Shown piece after piece: positions 1 through 9,103 of a stretch of DNA of 64,000 bases. Position 1 is the first letter of the stretch; the number at the start of each line of letters is the position of its first letter. The notes below the pieces were generated by a model, which saw only the letters and a program-made list of their open reading frames with translations, was not told the origin of the DNA and ran no database searches. Made by a program: the position numbers and the translations under genes. The stretch is from Methylophilus methylotrophus DSM 46235 = ATCC 53528 (GTDB taxonomy: Bacteria > Pseudomonadota > Gammaproteobacteria > Burkholderiales > Methylophilaceae): positions 449,326 to 513,325 of the forward strand of contig NZ_KB905141.1 of the NCBI RefSeq assembly GCF_000378225.1, given 5' to 3'.

Positions 1-57
1 CTTCCGCTTGTTTCCTGCGTTGCTCGTCAGCGTGGGCGGCCAACGAAACTCGCCCTA

Positions 58-82
58 GTGGCTTGCACACTGCGCAAGCCAC
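58..82. repeat. 9-bp inverted repeat
   Basis: Arms GTGGCTTGC (58-66) and GCAAGCCAC (74-82) are perfect complements around a 7-nt loop. Function unknown. It is part of the hairpin-rich tract at the window start. Confidence 0.6.
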
Positions 83-423
83 CGCGGATCTCGGACAGCC
101 GCTGGCCGACACCTCCCACGCCGACTGCGCTACTCGGCGCGGCAGATAGGGGCCCGAAAACCCATGAGCGCCACCGTTGGCGTATTGAATAAAAGAATTA
201 TTTTTTGAACGGTCCAAACTTCTACGCTCGTAGTTTGGCGAGACAAATCCCATTCCATCACGCTGAGTAGCGGAAACAAAGTAAGGGAGAAGGGAGCGAC
301 TGTTTGAATCCCGCAGCAGCTCGCGTTTTATGTGAGCTGCCAGGTTGAGTTTCGTGACCGACTTATTTTGTTGAGCAACGCAAGGGAGCCGAAGGCCTTG
401 ATGGCTGGGAGCCCTCTTCTTTG

Positions 424-457
424 GTTACTTTCTGTGGGGCAAGCAACAGAAAGTAAC
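424..457. repeat. Perfect 12-bp inverted repeat
   Basis: Arms GTTACTTTCTGT (424-435) and ACAGAAAGTAAC (446-457) are exact reverse complements around a 10-nt loop. The stem is too regular to be chance, but no T-run follows on either strand, so an ordinary terminator is not a good explanation. It could be the core of a dispersed repeat. Confidence 0.75.
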
Positions 458-544
458 TCGCCTAAGGGCGAAAAAGAAAATACCTAAGGACTAAACAAGC
501 TGCTTTAACCAAAAGAATTATGTTTCTAGAGCAGTCTTAAAAAA

Positions 545-1867
545 CTACTTTTTAGCAAACGAAGGATTTGTCGCTACATACGACTTCACCCCCGACAGAA
601 TCGCATTCACCAATTTATCCTGGTAAGCATCATCATTCAACCTGGCTTCTTCCTCAGGATTACTGATAAACGCTGTTTCTACCAGGATTGATGGAATATC
701 CGGTGATTTCAACACAGCAAACGCCGCCTGTTCCACATACTTGGAATGTAGCGTATTAATCTTGGCAATGCGCCCCAGCACGGCTTTACCCATGCGGATA
801 CTGTCATGAATCGTCGCCGTTTGCGATAAGTCCAGCAACGTACGCGCCAGGTCCATATCGCGTGTATCAATCGCCACGCCGCCAATCAAGTCCACCGCGT
901 TTTCCTTTTTCGCCAGGTAACGGGCACTGGCGCTGGTGGCACCGCGTTCAGACAAGGCAAACACTGAGGAACCCTTGGCGGTGCTGTTGACGAACGAGTC
1001 AGCGTGAATCGAAATAAACAGGTCAGCCTTGGCGGCACGGGCTTTTTTCACACGGTCACCCAGCGGCACAAAATAATCCCCATCGCGAATCAGGATGGCC
1101 TGCATATTGTCTTCAGCATCAATCTGCTGCTTGAGTTTGCGTGCAATCGCCAAGGTGATATTTTTTTCATGACTGCCTTTTGAGCCTCTTGCGCCTGGGT
1201 CTTCGCCGCCATGTCCAGCGTCCACCGCAATGGTAATGATTTTCTGGCCTGGCCTGGCCTGTTTGGGTTTATCCACAACGGCCGGTTTGTCAACGGTTTT
1301 TTCGGCACCCGTATTGGCCGCTGGCGCCTCTGTTGCAGAATCTTTGTTCGCCACCGAGGCCGCTTCAGGCTTTTCGTCACTGTTGACTGTAGGCACATCC
1401 TGCAACTGTTTCGAAGGCATCAATACGGGGTTAGCAACTGCAGGATCTGTATTGCCTATGGCTGGCGCAATCGTGATTGCCAGCCGTTGTTGCGAGCTGC
1501 CTGCGTTCATGTCTGTGACCAGAGGTTTGATCTCAGACTTGATATCGAACACCACACGGGTGGTATGCTCGGTAAACGGCGCAATGCGGATTTTGGACAG
1601 GTAGGGATGCTGGGCATCCAATTGCGGTGGCAGGGCCTTCAGTGTGGGACTGATGGCAACATCGTCCATGTCTATGACCACACGGAATGGATTATCCAGC
1701 GTAAACACGCGGTATTTAATAGACTGGTCAACCAGCAACTCCAGTTGCACCTGATTGCCGTGCTGTTGCAGATTGGCCAGAATCACTTCTGCGGCTTCTG
1801 CAAAACTGCTTATGGATAGCAAGGCTGTCAGCAGCCACACCTTAAAAATCTCTCGAGTTACTGGCAT
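545..1867 (-). CDS. amiC: N-acetylmuramoyl-L-alanine amidase (AmiC type)
   Basis: Periplasmic amidase expected to cut the bond between N-acetylmuramic acid and L-alanine in peptidoglycan during daughter-cell separation. Residues 1-25 form a signal peptide ending near SFAEA. An AMIN domain (about 28-130) should target the protein to septal wall. A low-complexity Ala/Pro/Lys linker follows (about 135-205), then an Amidase_3 domain (about 210-432). Zinc-ligand positions are visible as H219 (DAGHGGEDPG), E234 and H288 (FISIHADSF), and the catalytic Glu of ILVETAF lies near 395. Length 440 aa is normal for the family. The start overlaps the end of tsaE by 10 bases on the same strand, so the two are probably co-transcribed. 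Confidence 0.93.
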   Translation of the reverse strand: MPVTREIFKVWLLTALLSISSFAEAAEVILANLQQHGNQVQLELLVDQSIKYRVFTLDNPFRVVIDMDDVAISPTLKALPPQLDAQHPYLSKIRIAPFTEHTTRVVFDIKSEIKPLVTDMNAGSSQQRLAITIAPAIGNTDPAVANPVLMPSKQLQDVPTVNSDEKPEAASVANKDSATEAPAANTGAEKTVDKPAVVDKPKQARPGQKIITIAVDAGHGGEDPGARGSKGSHEKNITLAIARKLKQQIDAEDNMQAILIRDGDYFVPLGDRVKKARAAKADLFISIHADSFVNSTAKGSSVFALSERGATSASARYLAKKENAVDLIGGVAIDTRDMDLARTLLDLSQTATIHDSIRMGKAVLGRIAKINTLHSKYVEQAAFAVLKSPDIPSILVETAFISNPEEEARLNDDAYQDKLVNAILSGVKSYVATNPSFAKK

Positions 1868-2316
1868 AGTTCTTCCAACGCCAGCGGATGCTGACTAGTG
1901 ATATGCAGCACGCGTCCGTGCGGCAAAATATCAAACCGGATTTCGATATCTGCGTGAGGCAACACCTGTTCGGCGCGTTCTGGCCACTCTACCAGGCAGA
2001 TACTGTTTGAATTAAAGTAATCCCTGAAACCGGCAGCTTCCCATTCCTCGGCATCCTGAAACCGGTAAAGGTCAAAATGGTAACATGAAGCAAGAGGCAG
2101 GATGTAAGGCTCAACGATGGTATAGGTTGGGCTTTTAACCTTGCCAACATGCCCTAGCGCATGCAGAATGCCACGCACCAACGTGGTTTTGCCAGCGCCC
2201 AGATCGCCATGCAGGTAAATCACCTGGCCTGGTTTCAATTGAGTCGCCAATACCTCTGCTGCATGCACAGTCGCTGCTTCGTCTTTTAAAATCTGTGTAG
2301 AATACGTTTCTGTCAT
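1858..2316 (-). CDS. tsaE: tRNA threonylcarbamoyladenosine biosynthesis ATPase TsaE
   Basis: Small cytoplasmic ATPase of the TsaBDE machinery that makes t6A37 on ANN-decoding tRNAs. The 152-aa protein has the Walker A loop GDLGAGKT at residues 37-44, a conserved SPTY segment near 62, FDLYR in the middle and the LVEWPER motif towards the C-terminus, which together are diagnostic of the family. It overlaps the start of amiC by 10 bases, a pairing common in Betaproteobacteria. Its ATG shares two bases with the ATG of queG on the opposite strand (see findings), so there is no intergenic promoter space between the two genes. Confidence 0.95.
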   Translation of the reverse strand: MTETYSTQILKDEAATVHAAEVLATQLKPGQVIYLHGDLGAGKTTLVRGILHALGHVGKVKSPTYTIVEPYILPLASCYHFDLYRFQDAEEWEAAGFRDYFNSNSICLVEWPERAEQVLPHADIEIRFDILPHGRVLHITSQHPLALEELCQ

Positions 2317-3415
2317 GTCACATCAATCACATCCCGCCCCTATCCAGTTACCAGACCAGACAGTTGCTGCACATATGGCAGCAACCATCAAAAACTGGGC
2401 GCGGGAATTGGGGTTTGGCAGCATAGGTATTACCGATACCGACCTTTCTGCCGCCGAGCCGGAATTTTTAGAATGGCTCGCCAAACAATACCACGGCGAC
2501 ATGGATTATATGGCAAAACATGGTACCAAGCGAAGCCGCCCGGCAGAATTGGTGCCCGGGACCTTGCGGGTCATCTCGGTGAACCTGAATTATTTGCCTG
2601 ACAATGCGGCTGATGGCTGGCAGGTGCTGGAAAACCCGGACAAGGCCTATGTGGCCCGCTATGCCCTGGGGCGAGACTACCACAAGGTCATGCGGCAAAA
2701 ACTGCAGCAACTGTGTACCCGTATTACTGAGAAATTTGGTCAGTTTGAATACCGGGTATTTGCCGATAGCGCCCCTGTGCTCGAAGTTGCGCTGGCAACC
2801 AAAGCAGGCGTAGGCTGGCGAGGCAAGCATACGTTATTGCTTAACCGCCAGCAGGGATCATGGTTTTTTCTGGGGGAGATTTACACCAACCTGCCGCTGC
2901 CTGTAGACTCCCCCACCACGGCGCATTGTGGCAGCTGTTCGGCCTGTATAGACATCTGCCCTACCCGCGCGATTGTCGCGCCATACGAACTGGACGCCAG
3001 GCGCTGTATTTCCTACCTGACCATAGAACACAAAAGCAGTATTCCTCTGGAATTACGGCCATTGATTGGTAATCGTGTCTATGGTTGCGATGATTGCCAG
3101 CTGATCTGCCCTTGGAACAAATTTGCTGTCAAAACCCAGGAAAATGATTTTGCCGTCAGGCATGGCCTGGATAGCAACGACCTGGTAGATTGTTTCGCCT
3201 GGACAGAAGCAGAGTTTCAGCAACGCATGGCCGGTAGCGCCATTTACCGGATTGGTTATTACCAGTGGTTGCGCAATGTGGCGGTGGGGCTAGGTAATGC
3301 CCCTAGCTCGCCAGCCGTGATTGCCGCCTTAACCGCGCGGCAAGACGATGATAACGAACTGGTGCGTGAGCATGTTGCCTGGGCATTGGCCCAGCATCAG
3401 CAACACCGTGCTTAA
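2315..3415 (+). CDS. queG: Epoxyqueuosine reductase QueG
   Basis: Cobalamin and [4Fe-4S] enzyme of the last step of queuosine synthesis, reducing epoxyqueuosine to queuosine in tRNA wobble position 34. Two ferredoxin-like clusters are readable: C205, C208, C211 and C215, then C258, C261 and C265, with a further C231. The FADSAPVLE segment carries the likely catalytic D151. Length 366 aa is usual. The start given here is the ATG interlocked with the tsaE ATG. A second in-frame ATG at 2375 (MAATIKNWARELG) would give an N-terminus closer to the E. coli protein and would separate the two genes. Neither start has a strong ribosome binding site. The 3' end overlaps the convergent ROK kinase gene by 4 bases. 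Confidence 0.93.
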   Translation: MSHQSHPAPIQLPDQTVAAHMAATIKNWARELGFGSIGITDTDLSAAEPEFLEWLAKQYHGDMDYMAKHGTKRSRPAELVPGTLRVISVNLNYLPDNAADGWQVLENPDKAYVARYALGRDYHKVMRQKLQQLCTRITEKFGQFEYRVFADSAPVLEVALATKAGVGWRGKHTLLLNRQQGSWFFLGEIYTNLPLPVDSPTTAHCGSCSACIDICPTRAIVAPYELDARRCISYLTIEHKSSIPLELRPLIGNRVYGCDDCQLICPWNKFAVKTQENDFAVRHGLDSNDLVDCFAWTEAEFQQRMAGSAIYRIGYYQWLRNVAVGLGNAPSSPAVIAALTARQDDDNELVREHVAWALAQHQQHRA

Positions 3416-4341
3416 GCAGCTAGCAACGCAGCACCCAGCATGCCGGCGATATCGCCCGTGCTTGATACATGCACCTTGATTTTGCCACGAAGTACCGGAA
3501 TCAAATCGTGTTCCAGCCGTTGCTCAAATGCAGCCTGTAATAATGGCCATGCAGCCACTACACCGCCGCCAATCAACACATTTTCGATATCAATCACTTT
3601 GAGTACGCTCGCCAGCATTTGCGCCAGCTTACTGCCCGCATCTGCATAGACTGCCTGTGCATGCCGATCACCACTTTCGGCAGCCCGCGCGATATCCAGC
3701 GCAGTCATTGTTTGGCCTGTGAGGTCAGCATACGCCCGGCTGATGCCGGTCGCGGAAGCATACTGTTCTACGCAGCCCTGATTCCCGCAGCCGCATAAAC
3801 GGCCATCAGGCACCACAATAATATGCCCTGCTTCCAGTGCATAACCATGCTGCCCGGCCCAGACGCTACCATTCACCACCAGCCCCGCTCCCACACCAGT
3901 CCCCAGGCCGACATACAGCAAGCCGCCAACAGGTTGCGACAACTGGCAGAATTCTCCATAGGCAGCTGCATTGGCATCATTTTCTACTCGTACAGGCAAA
4001 CCAAGCAACTTACCGAGATCATGACCCAGATTGACATCCCGCAGACCTGGCAAGTTGGGCGACTGTGCCAACACGCCTGTGTGTGGATCTATAAATCCCG
4101 GAAAGCCTATGCCGATTGCCTGAATGCCGGCATATTTATCCAGCAACGGCCGGATAGCATCAGCCGTGACCTGCAAAATGGTTTGCCATGCCAATGCTGG
4201 CGCAAACTCCTTGCAAATGGCAGAGTAGTTAGCCCGAAAACGCGTTTCTTCAACCAAGGTAAGGCCAGAAAAAACGCCAAGACGCAGATTGGTGCCGCCG
4301 ACATCCAGCCCCAGGCGATATACCGCGCTTGCTTCAGACAT
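3412..4341 (-). CDS. ROK-family sugar kinase (glucokinase/fructokinase-like)
   Basis: Predicted cytoplasmic ATP-dependent hexose kinase. The 309-aa protein has the N-terminal phosphate-binding motif DVGGTNLR (13-20), the catalytic pair N121-D122 in ENDANAAAYGE, the adenosine motif GLGTGVGAG (about 145-153) and the ROK zinc site formed by H173, C183, C185 and C190 (CGCGNQGCVEQ). The substrate cannot be read from sequence. Its place at the end of the glgC-GH57-malQ run makes glucose the most likely, because glucanotransferase action releases free glucose that would need phosphorylation. Its start overlaps malQ by 8 bases, which implies translational coupling. Confidence 0.85.
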   Translation of the reverse strand: MSEASAVYRLGLDVGGTNLRLGVFSGLTLVEETRFRANYSAICKEFAPALAWQTILQVTADAIRPLLDKYAGIQAIGIGFPGFIDPHTGVLAQSPNLPGLRDVNLGHDLGKLLGLPVRVENDANAAAYGEFCQLSQPVGGLLYVGLGTGVGAGLVVNGSVWAGQHGYALEAGHIIVVPDGRLCGCGNQGCVEQYASATGISRAYADLTGQTMTALDIARAAESGDRHAQAVYADAGSKLAQMLASVLKVIDIENVLIGGGVVAAWPLLQAAFEQRLEHDLIPVLRGKIKVHVSSTGDIAGMLGAALLAA

Positions 4342-5788
4342 GGAGACGGCCGCTTTCTTCTACCAGGTGCCGGAAAGATTGCTTTTTTTCATCGGTCAGT
4401 TGAGACCACTGCATGCGCCAACGCCAGTTACCCTCAGTGGTACCAGGCATATTCATGCGTGACTGGCTATCAAGCGCCAAAATGTCCTGTATAGGGACGA
4501 TCGCCAGCCGGGCAATACTATTGAATGTGAGTTGTATTAATGCGTTAGGCATATCAGGATGTTCTTGTTTTAAATAGTAATGCAGATGGTTGCGCACATG
4601 TTCCGGCGCAGCCTGATACCAACCCAGCGTTGTATCGTTATCATGGGTACCAGTATAAGCCACACTGTTTTCTTCGATATTCTCTGGCAGGTAGGGATTA
4701 TCTTCACCACCGCCAAAGGCAAATTGCAGAATTTTCATGCCGGGTAAATCAAAGGCATGACGTAACGCATCCACATCGGCAGTAATAATACCCAAATCTT
4801 CAGCGACCAGGCTGAGTTGTGGGTAGGCTTGTCTGATAGCCTGTAATAATGCGTGACCAGGCGCTTCTTGCCAGGCGCCGCTCATGGCTGTCGGTTCATG
4901 GGCGGGGATTTCCCAGGCTGCTTGCAAGCCACGGAAATGGTCTATGCGCAATACATCAAATAGCTGCGACTGGATATCGATACGGCCCAGCCACCATGAA
5001 AATCCATCCGCCTGCATGGCTTGCCAGTCATAGTGCGGGTTTCCCCAGCGCTGGCCTGTTTCGGAAAAGTAGTCTGGCGGTACGCCTGCGACGACGGTCA
5101 TATTCAGGTCAGCATCCAGTTTAAACCAGTCAGGATGCGCCCATACATCGGCACTATCATAAGCCACAAAAATCGGGATATCACCAAACAACTGAATGCC
5201 CCGCTGGTTGGCATACACTTTAAGTTGCGCCCATTGCTGGAAAAACACATATTGGGTGAACTTAATCAAGGTCAATTTTTCCTGATTGGCCACGCTATAG
5301 GCTTGCAATGCCTGATGGTCATGCATGCGATAGGCCTGTGGCCAGCTATGCCAGCTTTGATGGTCATGTTGTTCTCGCAGGCATAGGAACAAAGCAAAGT
5401 CTTCCAGCCAGTATTGTTGCGTCTGGCAAAAACGGGCGAAGCCGGGCCATGTAAGACCATCTAAATTGGCAGGCAGCCCGCCGCCAGACTGTACGCGAAA
5501 CATGACTTTTGTCATCAGCGACGGCAATGGCATCGTGACTTCATTCGGCAGACACAAGCCATCCTTGAGGAGTTGCCTGGCACTGATCATGCCGCTATGG
5601 CCAGCATGTGCGGAGACACTTTGGTAAGGCGACTGGTCATCATGCGGCTGATTGACTGGCAAGGTTTGCCAAACAGACACGCCCATCTCGACCAATGTGT
5701 CTACAAAACGATAGGCATCCGGTCCAAGATTGCCCTCGGGTAATGAGGTGATGTGCATCAACACACCCGCTTGTCTAGCTTGTGTCAT
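4334..5788 (-). CDS. malQ: 4-alpha-glucanotransferase (amylomaltase)
   Basis: GH77 disproportionating enzyme that moves maltooligosaccharide segments between alpha-1,4 glucans and releases glucose. The 484-aa length fits the compact bacterial amylomaltases. Catalytic residues are readable: nucleophile D283 in VLRIDHFRG, acid/base E330 in LVAEDLG and the transition-state Asp D383 in GTHDND. FGDIPIFVAYDSADVW and GQRWGNPHYDW are family signatures. The gene sits 31 bases downstream of the GH57 glucanase gene on the same strand and overlaps the ROK kinase gene, so the three probably form one glycogen-turnover transcript with glgC. Confidence 0.95.
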   Translation of the reverse strand: MTQARQAGVLMHITSLPEGNLGPDAYRFVDTLVEMGVSVWQTLPVNQPHDDQSPYQSVSAHAGHSGMISARQLLKDGLCLPNEVTMPLPSLMTKVMFRVQSGGGLPANLDGLTWPGFARFCQTQQYWLEDFALFLCLREQHDHQSWHSWPQAYRMHDHQALQAYSVANQEKLTLIKFTQYVFFQQWAQLKVYANQRGIQLFGDIPIFVAYDSADVWAHPDWFKLDADLNMTVVAGVPPDYFSETGQRWGNPHYDWQAMQADGFSWWLGRIDIQSQLFDVLRIDHFRGLQAAWEIPAHEPTAMSGAWQEAPGHALLQAIRQAYPQLSLVAEDLGIITADVDALRHAFDLPGMKILQFAFGGGEDNPYLPENIEENSVAYTGTHDNDTTLGWYQAAPEHVRNHLHYYLKQEHPDMPNALIQLTFNSIARLAIVPIQDILALDSQSRMNMPGTTEGNWRWRMQWSQLTDEKKQSFRHLVEESGRLHV

Positions 5789-5819
5789 GTGATTGGCATT
5801 CAGATAAAATTAAAACTGG

Positions 5820-7526
5820 TCAGGATTGCCCACGGCGCATGGTGCCTGCGTTTTCGGCATCACCGCCACCCAAGCTAATGGGCTGAGACAGGTGATTGGG
5901 CGGCGTCAACCCGAGCAAATGATAGAGATTGCTCAGGTTACGACGGTATAACTGGTCAAAACTTTGGACACTCTGCGCATTGTTGTAATCGCCAAACCAC
6001 CAAAACCAGTCTGAACCTTCGCACAAGGCTAACTGTTGCTGGCATTTTTCCTTGGCATCGGCAGACAACTCATGCACATGCTGGTCATATTGGCGCTTGG
6101 CTTCACATAACAAATCCCAGGCGCGGTTTTTTGCTGGTTCACCTATCCAGGTGCTAAACGTGCCATAGACCCAGCTACCGGCACAGATGTCATTTAACAG
6201 TGTTGGCTCAGGCAATTGCTGTGTGTGCTGCATGGTCAGAATGTCACTAAACGTTGTCATCTGGATATTAGGATGATGGGCGAGCGCCTGATAAAGTTCC
6301 TGCAGGAAGTAATAGCCGTTGTAAGGATAATATTCCCAGGCATTTTCGCCATCCAGAATCACGCTCACAACTGGCGTTTTATCCTCACTATTGGCCAGGA
6401 TGGTTTCCAGCGACTGCACGAAATCATTCACGGCCTCACTGGCGTATTGCTTGGAGTATTCAAAGCCAATTTTGTCTGATAACTGGTCATCACGGAAAAA
6501 GCAGACGATATCCTGTTGGCCATTGGTAATTTTGTAAGGTTGGTAGAGATATTGTTGAGCGTGCTCATGCGGCAGGGCTAGCTTGCGCAAGCTGTTGGCT
6601 AGTACACCCTGCCCCGTCGCAGCCCACGCAATACCCTGTTCGGCGAGTAGAGAAAGCGCAGCATGCGAGACTGCGCCTTCAGCTGGCCACATCCCGGTAG
6701 CCTTTTGACCAAATACTTTTTCATGGTAAAGCTGGGCTGCTTCCACATGCGAAATGGCGCGTGTGTAGCCATCCGGGTAGGTCGCTGCCTGAGGAAGAGG
6801 CGCTTTAGGCGTCGCATCCTGCGCACTTTTCAAGTCTATTAACAGTGGCAGTATCGGATGATAATAGGGGGTCGTCGACATTTCGATCTGGCCTTTTGAC
6901 AGCAATGCCTGGTAGCGCGGCAAAATACCCTGCAAGGTTTCACTGATCACCCCCAGCAATGCCAGCCGGTCTTCAAACGTAAATAAAACCCCTTTTTGCA
7001 TCAGAGCCTGCACGGTTTTATTCTTGCGCCGCAAGCCTTCGCCCGTCCAGGCCAGGTGATACCAAACCAGTAAATCGGCCTTGTATTGGGCAGAAAGGTA
7101 ATGAAACTGGCCATTTTGCATCAGCGGTGCAATCAGCTCATACAACTTCAACAAACGCTGGTAATGCGGAAACGGGCTCAGCATTTTTTCATGATGCGCC
7201 TTGAAGCAGCTATCGACGATGAGCTGGCACTCAGTATCGGAAATATGATCAAGATCAGGGTTGCCCAGCAAGTGGAGCAAAGGATCGCGCCACACACCGC
7301 TGCGCGCCTGTTCAGCATAATCATGCAATTGTTCAACCAGAATTGGGACAAAGTTGAACGTCACCCTGGCGGCAGAAATCTGCTCCAGGTGATAGGCCAT
7401 GTCGCTATAATCCTTGAGCGCATGCAGATAGGTCCAGGGCAATACATAATCCCCGGTCACAAGATCGCGGTAATCAGGTTGATGCATGTGCCAATACAGG
7501 TTTAACAACAATTTTTTATCGGACAT
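5820..7526 (-). CDS. GH57 alpha-glucanase / alpha-amylase-like glycoside hydrolase
   Basis: Glycoside hydrolase family 57, a retaining (beta/alpha)7-barrel family acting on alpha-glucans. In this 568-aa protein the first conserved region is HMHQPDYR (H15-Q16-P17), the nucleophile is probably E283 in GMWPAEGAVS, and the acid/base Asp is probably D392 in ILDGENAWE. No signal peptide is present, so it acts on intracellular glycogen or maltodextrin. A good Shine-Dalgarno run (GAGGTTGAGGA) lies directly before the ATG. It is 39 bases downstream of glgC. The activity could be alpha-amylase, amylopullulanase or 4-alpha-glucanotransferase; a GH57 branching enzyme is less likely because a GH13 glgB lies beside it. 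Confidence 0.85.
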   Translation of the reverse strand: MSDKKLLLNLYWHMHQPDYRDLVTGDYVLPWTYLHALKDYSDMAYHLEQISAARVTFNFVPILVEQLHDYAEQARSGVWRDPLLHLLGNPDLDHISDTECQLIVDSCFKAHHEKMLSPFPHYQRLLKLYELIAPLMQNGQFHYLSAQYKADLLVWYHLAWTGEGLRRKNKTVQALMQKGVLFTFEDRLALLGVISETLQGILPRYQALLSKGQIEMSTTPYYHPILPLLIDLKSAQDATPKAPLPQAATYPDGYTRAISHVEAAQLYHEKVFGQKATGMWPAEGAVSHAALSLLAEQGIAWAATGQGVLANSLRKLALPHEHAQQYLYQPYKITNGQQDIVCFFRDDQLSDKIGFEYSKQYASEAVNDFVQSLETILANSEDKTPVVSVILDGENAWEYYPYNGYYFLQELYQALAHHPNIQMTTFSDILTMQHTQQLPEPTLLNDICAGSWVYGTFSTWIGEPAKNRAWDLLCEAKRQYDQHVHELSADAKEKCQQQLALCEGSDWFWWFGDYNNAQSVQSFDQLYRRNLSNLYHLLGLTPPNHLSQPISLGGGDAENAGTMRRGQS

Positions 7527-7565
7527 TCCTCAACCTCTTTTCCATATTACCTATTCATGTTGATG

Positions 7566-8888
7566 TTATTTCACACGATACAAATCCTGTCCCAGCATAT
7601 CTGGCGTCACCAGTACGATGCCTTTTTCAGACACATAAAAACGCTTCCTGTCTCTGTCGAGGTCTACGCCAATCTGCATGCCAGCAGGTATTTCGCAACC
7701 ACGGTCGATGACTGCATTCCGCATGACTACCCCTTCATTGATCCTGACTTTAGGCAGGACCACGGCGCCATCCAGGTCAGAGTAGTCTGCGACATGCACT
7801 CCAGAAAACAAGACAGAGTTAGACACGCAAGAACCACTGATCAGGCAGCCGCCAGACACTAACGAGTCTGTGGCTTTACCGGTACGGCCTTCATCCTTAA
7901 AGACAAACTTGGCTGGCGGAAGTTGCTCCTGGTAAGTCCAGATCGGCCACTCACTGTCATACAGGTTCAGCTCGGGGATGACTTTGGTGAGCTCCATATT
8001 GGCCTCCCAGTATGCATCTATGGTGCCAACATCGCGCCAGTAATAGTTATCACTTTGTGCACCTACGCAACTATCGGTAAAGCGATGGGCTTGTACGCGG
8101 TATTTCTTGATGATGTAGGGAATAATGTCCTGGCCAAAATCGTGGTTGGACTTGCGATCATAGGCATCCCGGATCAGTTGCTCATACAAAAACTTGGCAT
8201 TGAATACATAAATGCCCATGCTGGCAAAAGCCACCTCAGGATTGTTGGGCGTGGGCTTAGGCTGTGCCGGTTTTTCGTCAAAAGCGATGACGCGGTCAGT
8301 CCCATCCACCTCAAGGACACCAAACCCTTTTGCATCTTCCAGCGGCACATTGATGCAGGCAATCGTCATATCGGCATTGCTGCGGGCATGCGTCGCCAGC
8401 ATTTTCCCGTAGTCCATTTTATAAATATGGTCGCCTGCCAGCACTAGAATGTATTCACCGCCATTCTCGCGCAACAGGTCTATATTCTGGTATACGGCAT
8501 CTGCCGTACCTTTGTACCATTCTTCGCCCAAACGCTGCTGTGCCGGGATGATGTTGACATACTCATTGAACTCACCACGCAAAAACCCCCAGCCTCGTTG
8601 TACGTGCTGGATCAGGCTCTGGGCCTTGTATTGCGTCGCAACATTAATACGGCGGATACCGGAGTTAATGCAATTAGATAATGGAAAATCGATAATGCGG
8701 AATTTACCGCCAAACTGTACAGCCGGCTTCGCACGCCAGTCTGTCAGGTTCTTCAAGCGGCTACCACGGCCACCGGCCAGGATAATGGCCACGGTATTCT
8801 TAGTCAGGTTACTGATAAACCGGTCCGAAGGACGTTCTTGTCGCCGGTTAACTTTTCGACGTTCGACAAACTCTGCAGCTTGGGACAT
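7566..8888 (-). CDS. glgC: Glucose-1-phosphate adenylyltransferase
   Basis: ADP-glucose pyrophosphorylase, the committed and usually allosterically controlled step of glycogen synthesis (glucose-1-P + ATP to ADP-glucose + PPi). The 440-aa protein has the nucleotidyltransferase signature [11 protein letters not shown] near the N-terminus, [10 protein letters not shown] in the middle, the sugar-phosphate motif FDEKPAQP and a C-terminal left-handed beta-helix region with [13 protein letters not shown]. An AGGAAA ribosome site lies 7 bases before the ATG. It heads the minus-strand glucan run and is divergent from glgB across 215 bp that must hold both promoters. The matching glycogen synthase glgA is not in the window. 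Confidence 0.96.
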   Translation of the reverse strand: MSQAAEFVERRKVNRRQERPSDRFISNLTKNTVAIILAGGRGSRLKNLTDWRAKPAVQFGGKFRIIDFPLSNCINSGIRRINVATQYKAQSLIQHVQRGWGFLRGEFNEYVNIIPAQQRLGEEWYKGTADAVYQNIDLLRENGGEYILVLAGDHIYKMDYGKMLATHARSNADMTIACINVPLEDAKGFGVLEVDGTDRVIAFDEKPAQPKPTPNNPEVAFASMGIYVFNAKFLYEQLIRDAYDRKSNHDFGQDIIPYIIKKYRVQAHRFTDSCVGAQSDNYYWRDVGTIDAYWEANMELTKVIPELNLYDSEWPIWTYQEQLPPAKFVFKDEGRTGKATDSLVSGGCLISGSCVSNSVLFSGVHVADYSDLDGAVVLPKVRINEGVVMRNAVIDRGCEIPAGMQIGVDLDRDRKRFYVSEKGIVLVTPDMLGQDLYRVK

Positions 8889-9103
8889 GATGCTATTTCC
8901 TGTTTTACTGATCCTGAAAATCAGCCCGCAGTCAGACTAGCGATGTAGGTGAAGCAGAGAAGGTACAACGCTGGAGAGCAGCAGGTCTGGCACTCACAGT
9001 CTGCATGATAATTCGGGTAAAGACAACGAAATTTCAAACACAAATGACGTAACTCTTAACTTTTTTTGATAGGATTGAGGCTAGTCAAAAGGACATTGCT
9101 CGC

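Larger units (their letters stand above)
1..544. other. Non-coding hairpin-rich tract downstream of amiC
   Basis: No convincing coding region is visible here. The tract is unusually rich in inverted repeats: positions 58-82, about 168-181 (CGCCA/TGGCG), about 213-237 (CCAAAC/GTTTGG arms around CTACG/CGTAG) and a perfect 12-bp palindrome at 424-457. The wording around 415-465 resembles an intergenic repeat that I recall from other beta- and gammaproteobacterial genomes, but that rests on memory and not on a search. It lies beyond the 3' end of amiC and may serve as its terminator or be a decayed repeat element. There is no clear T-tract after any hairpin, so a simple intrinsic terminator is not obvious. 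Confidence 0.5.

Noticed and set aside
300-330. TTTGAATCCCGC, reminiscent of a tRNA T-arm
   Set aside because: No acceptor, D or anticodon stems can be drawn around it.
1211-1819. Long plus-strand frames opposite amiC
   Set aside because: amiC has signal peptide, AMIN and amidase motifs in the minus frame; the opposite frames have no recognisable features.
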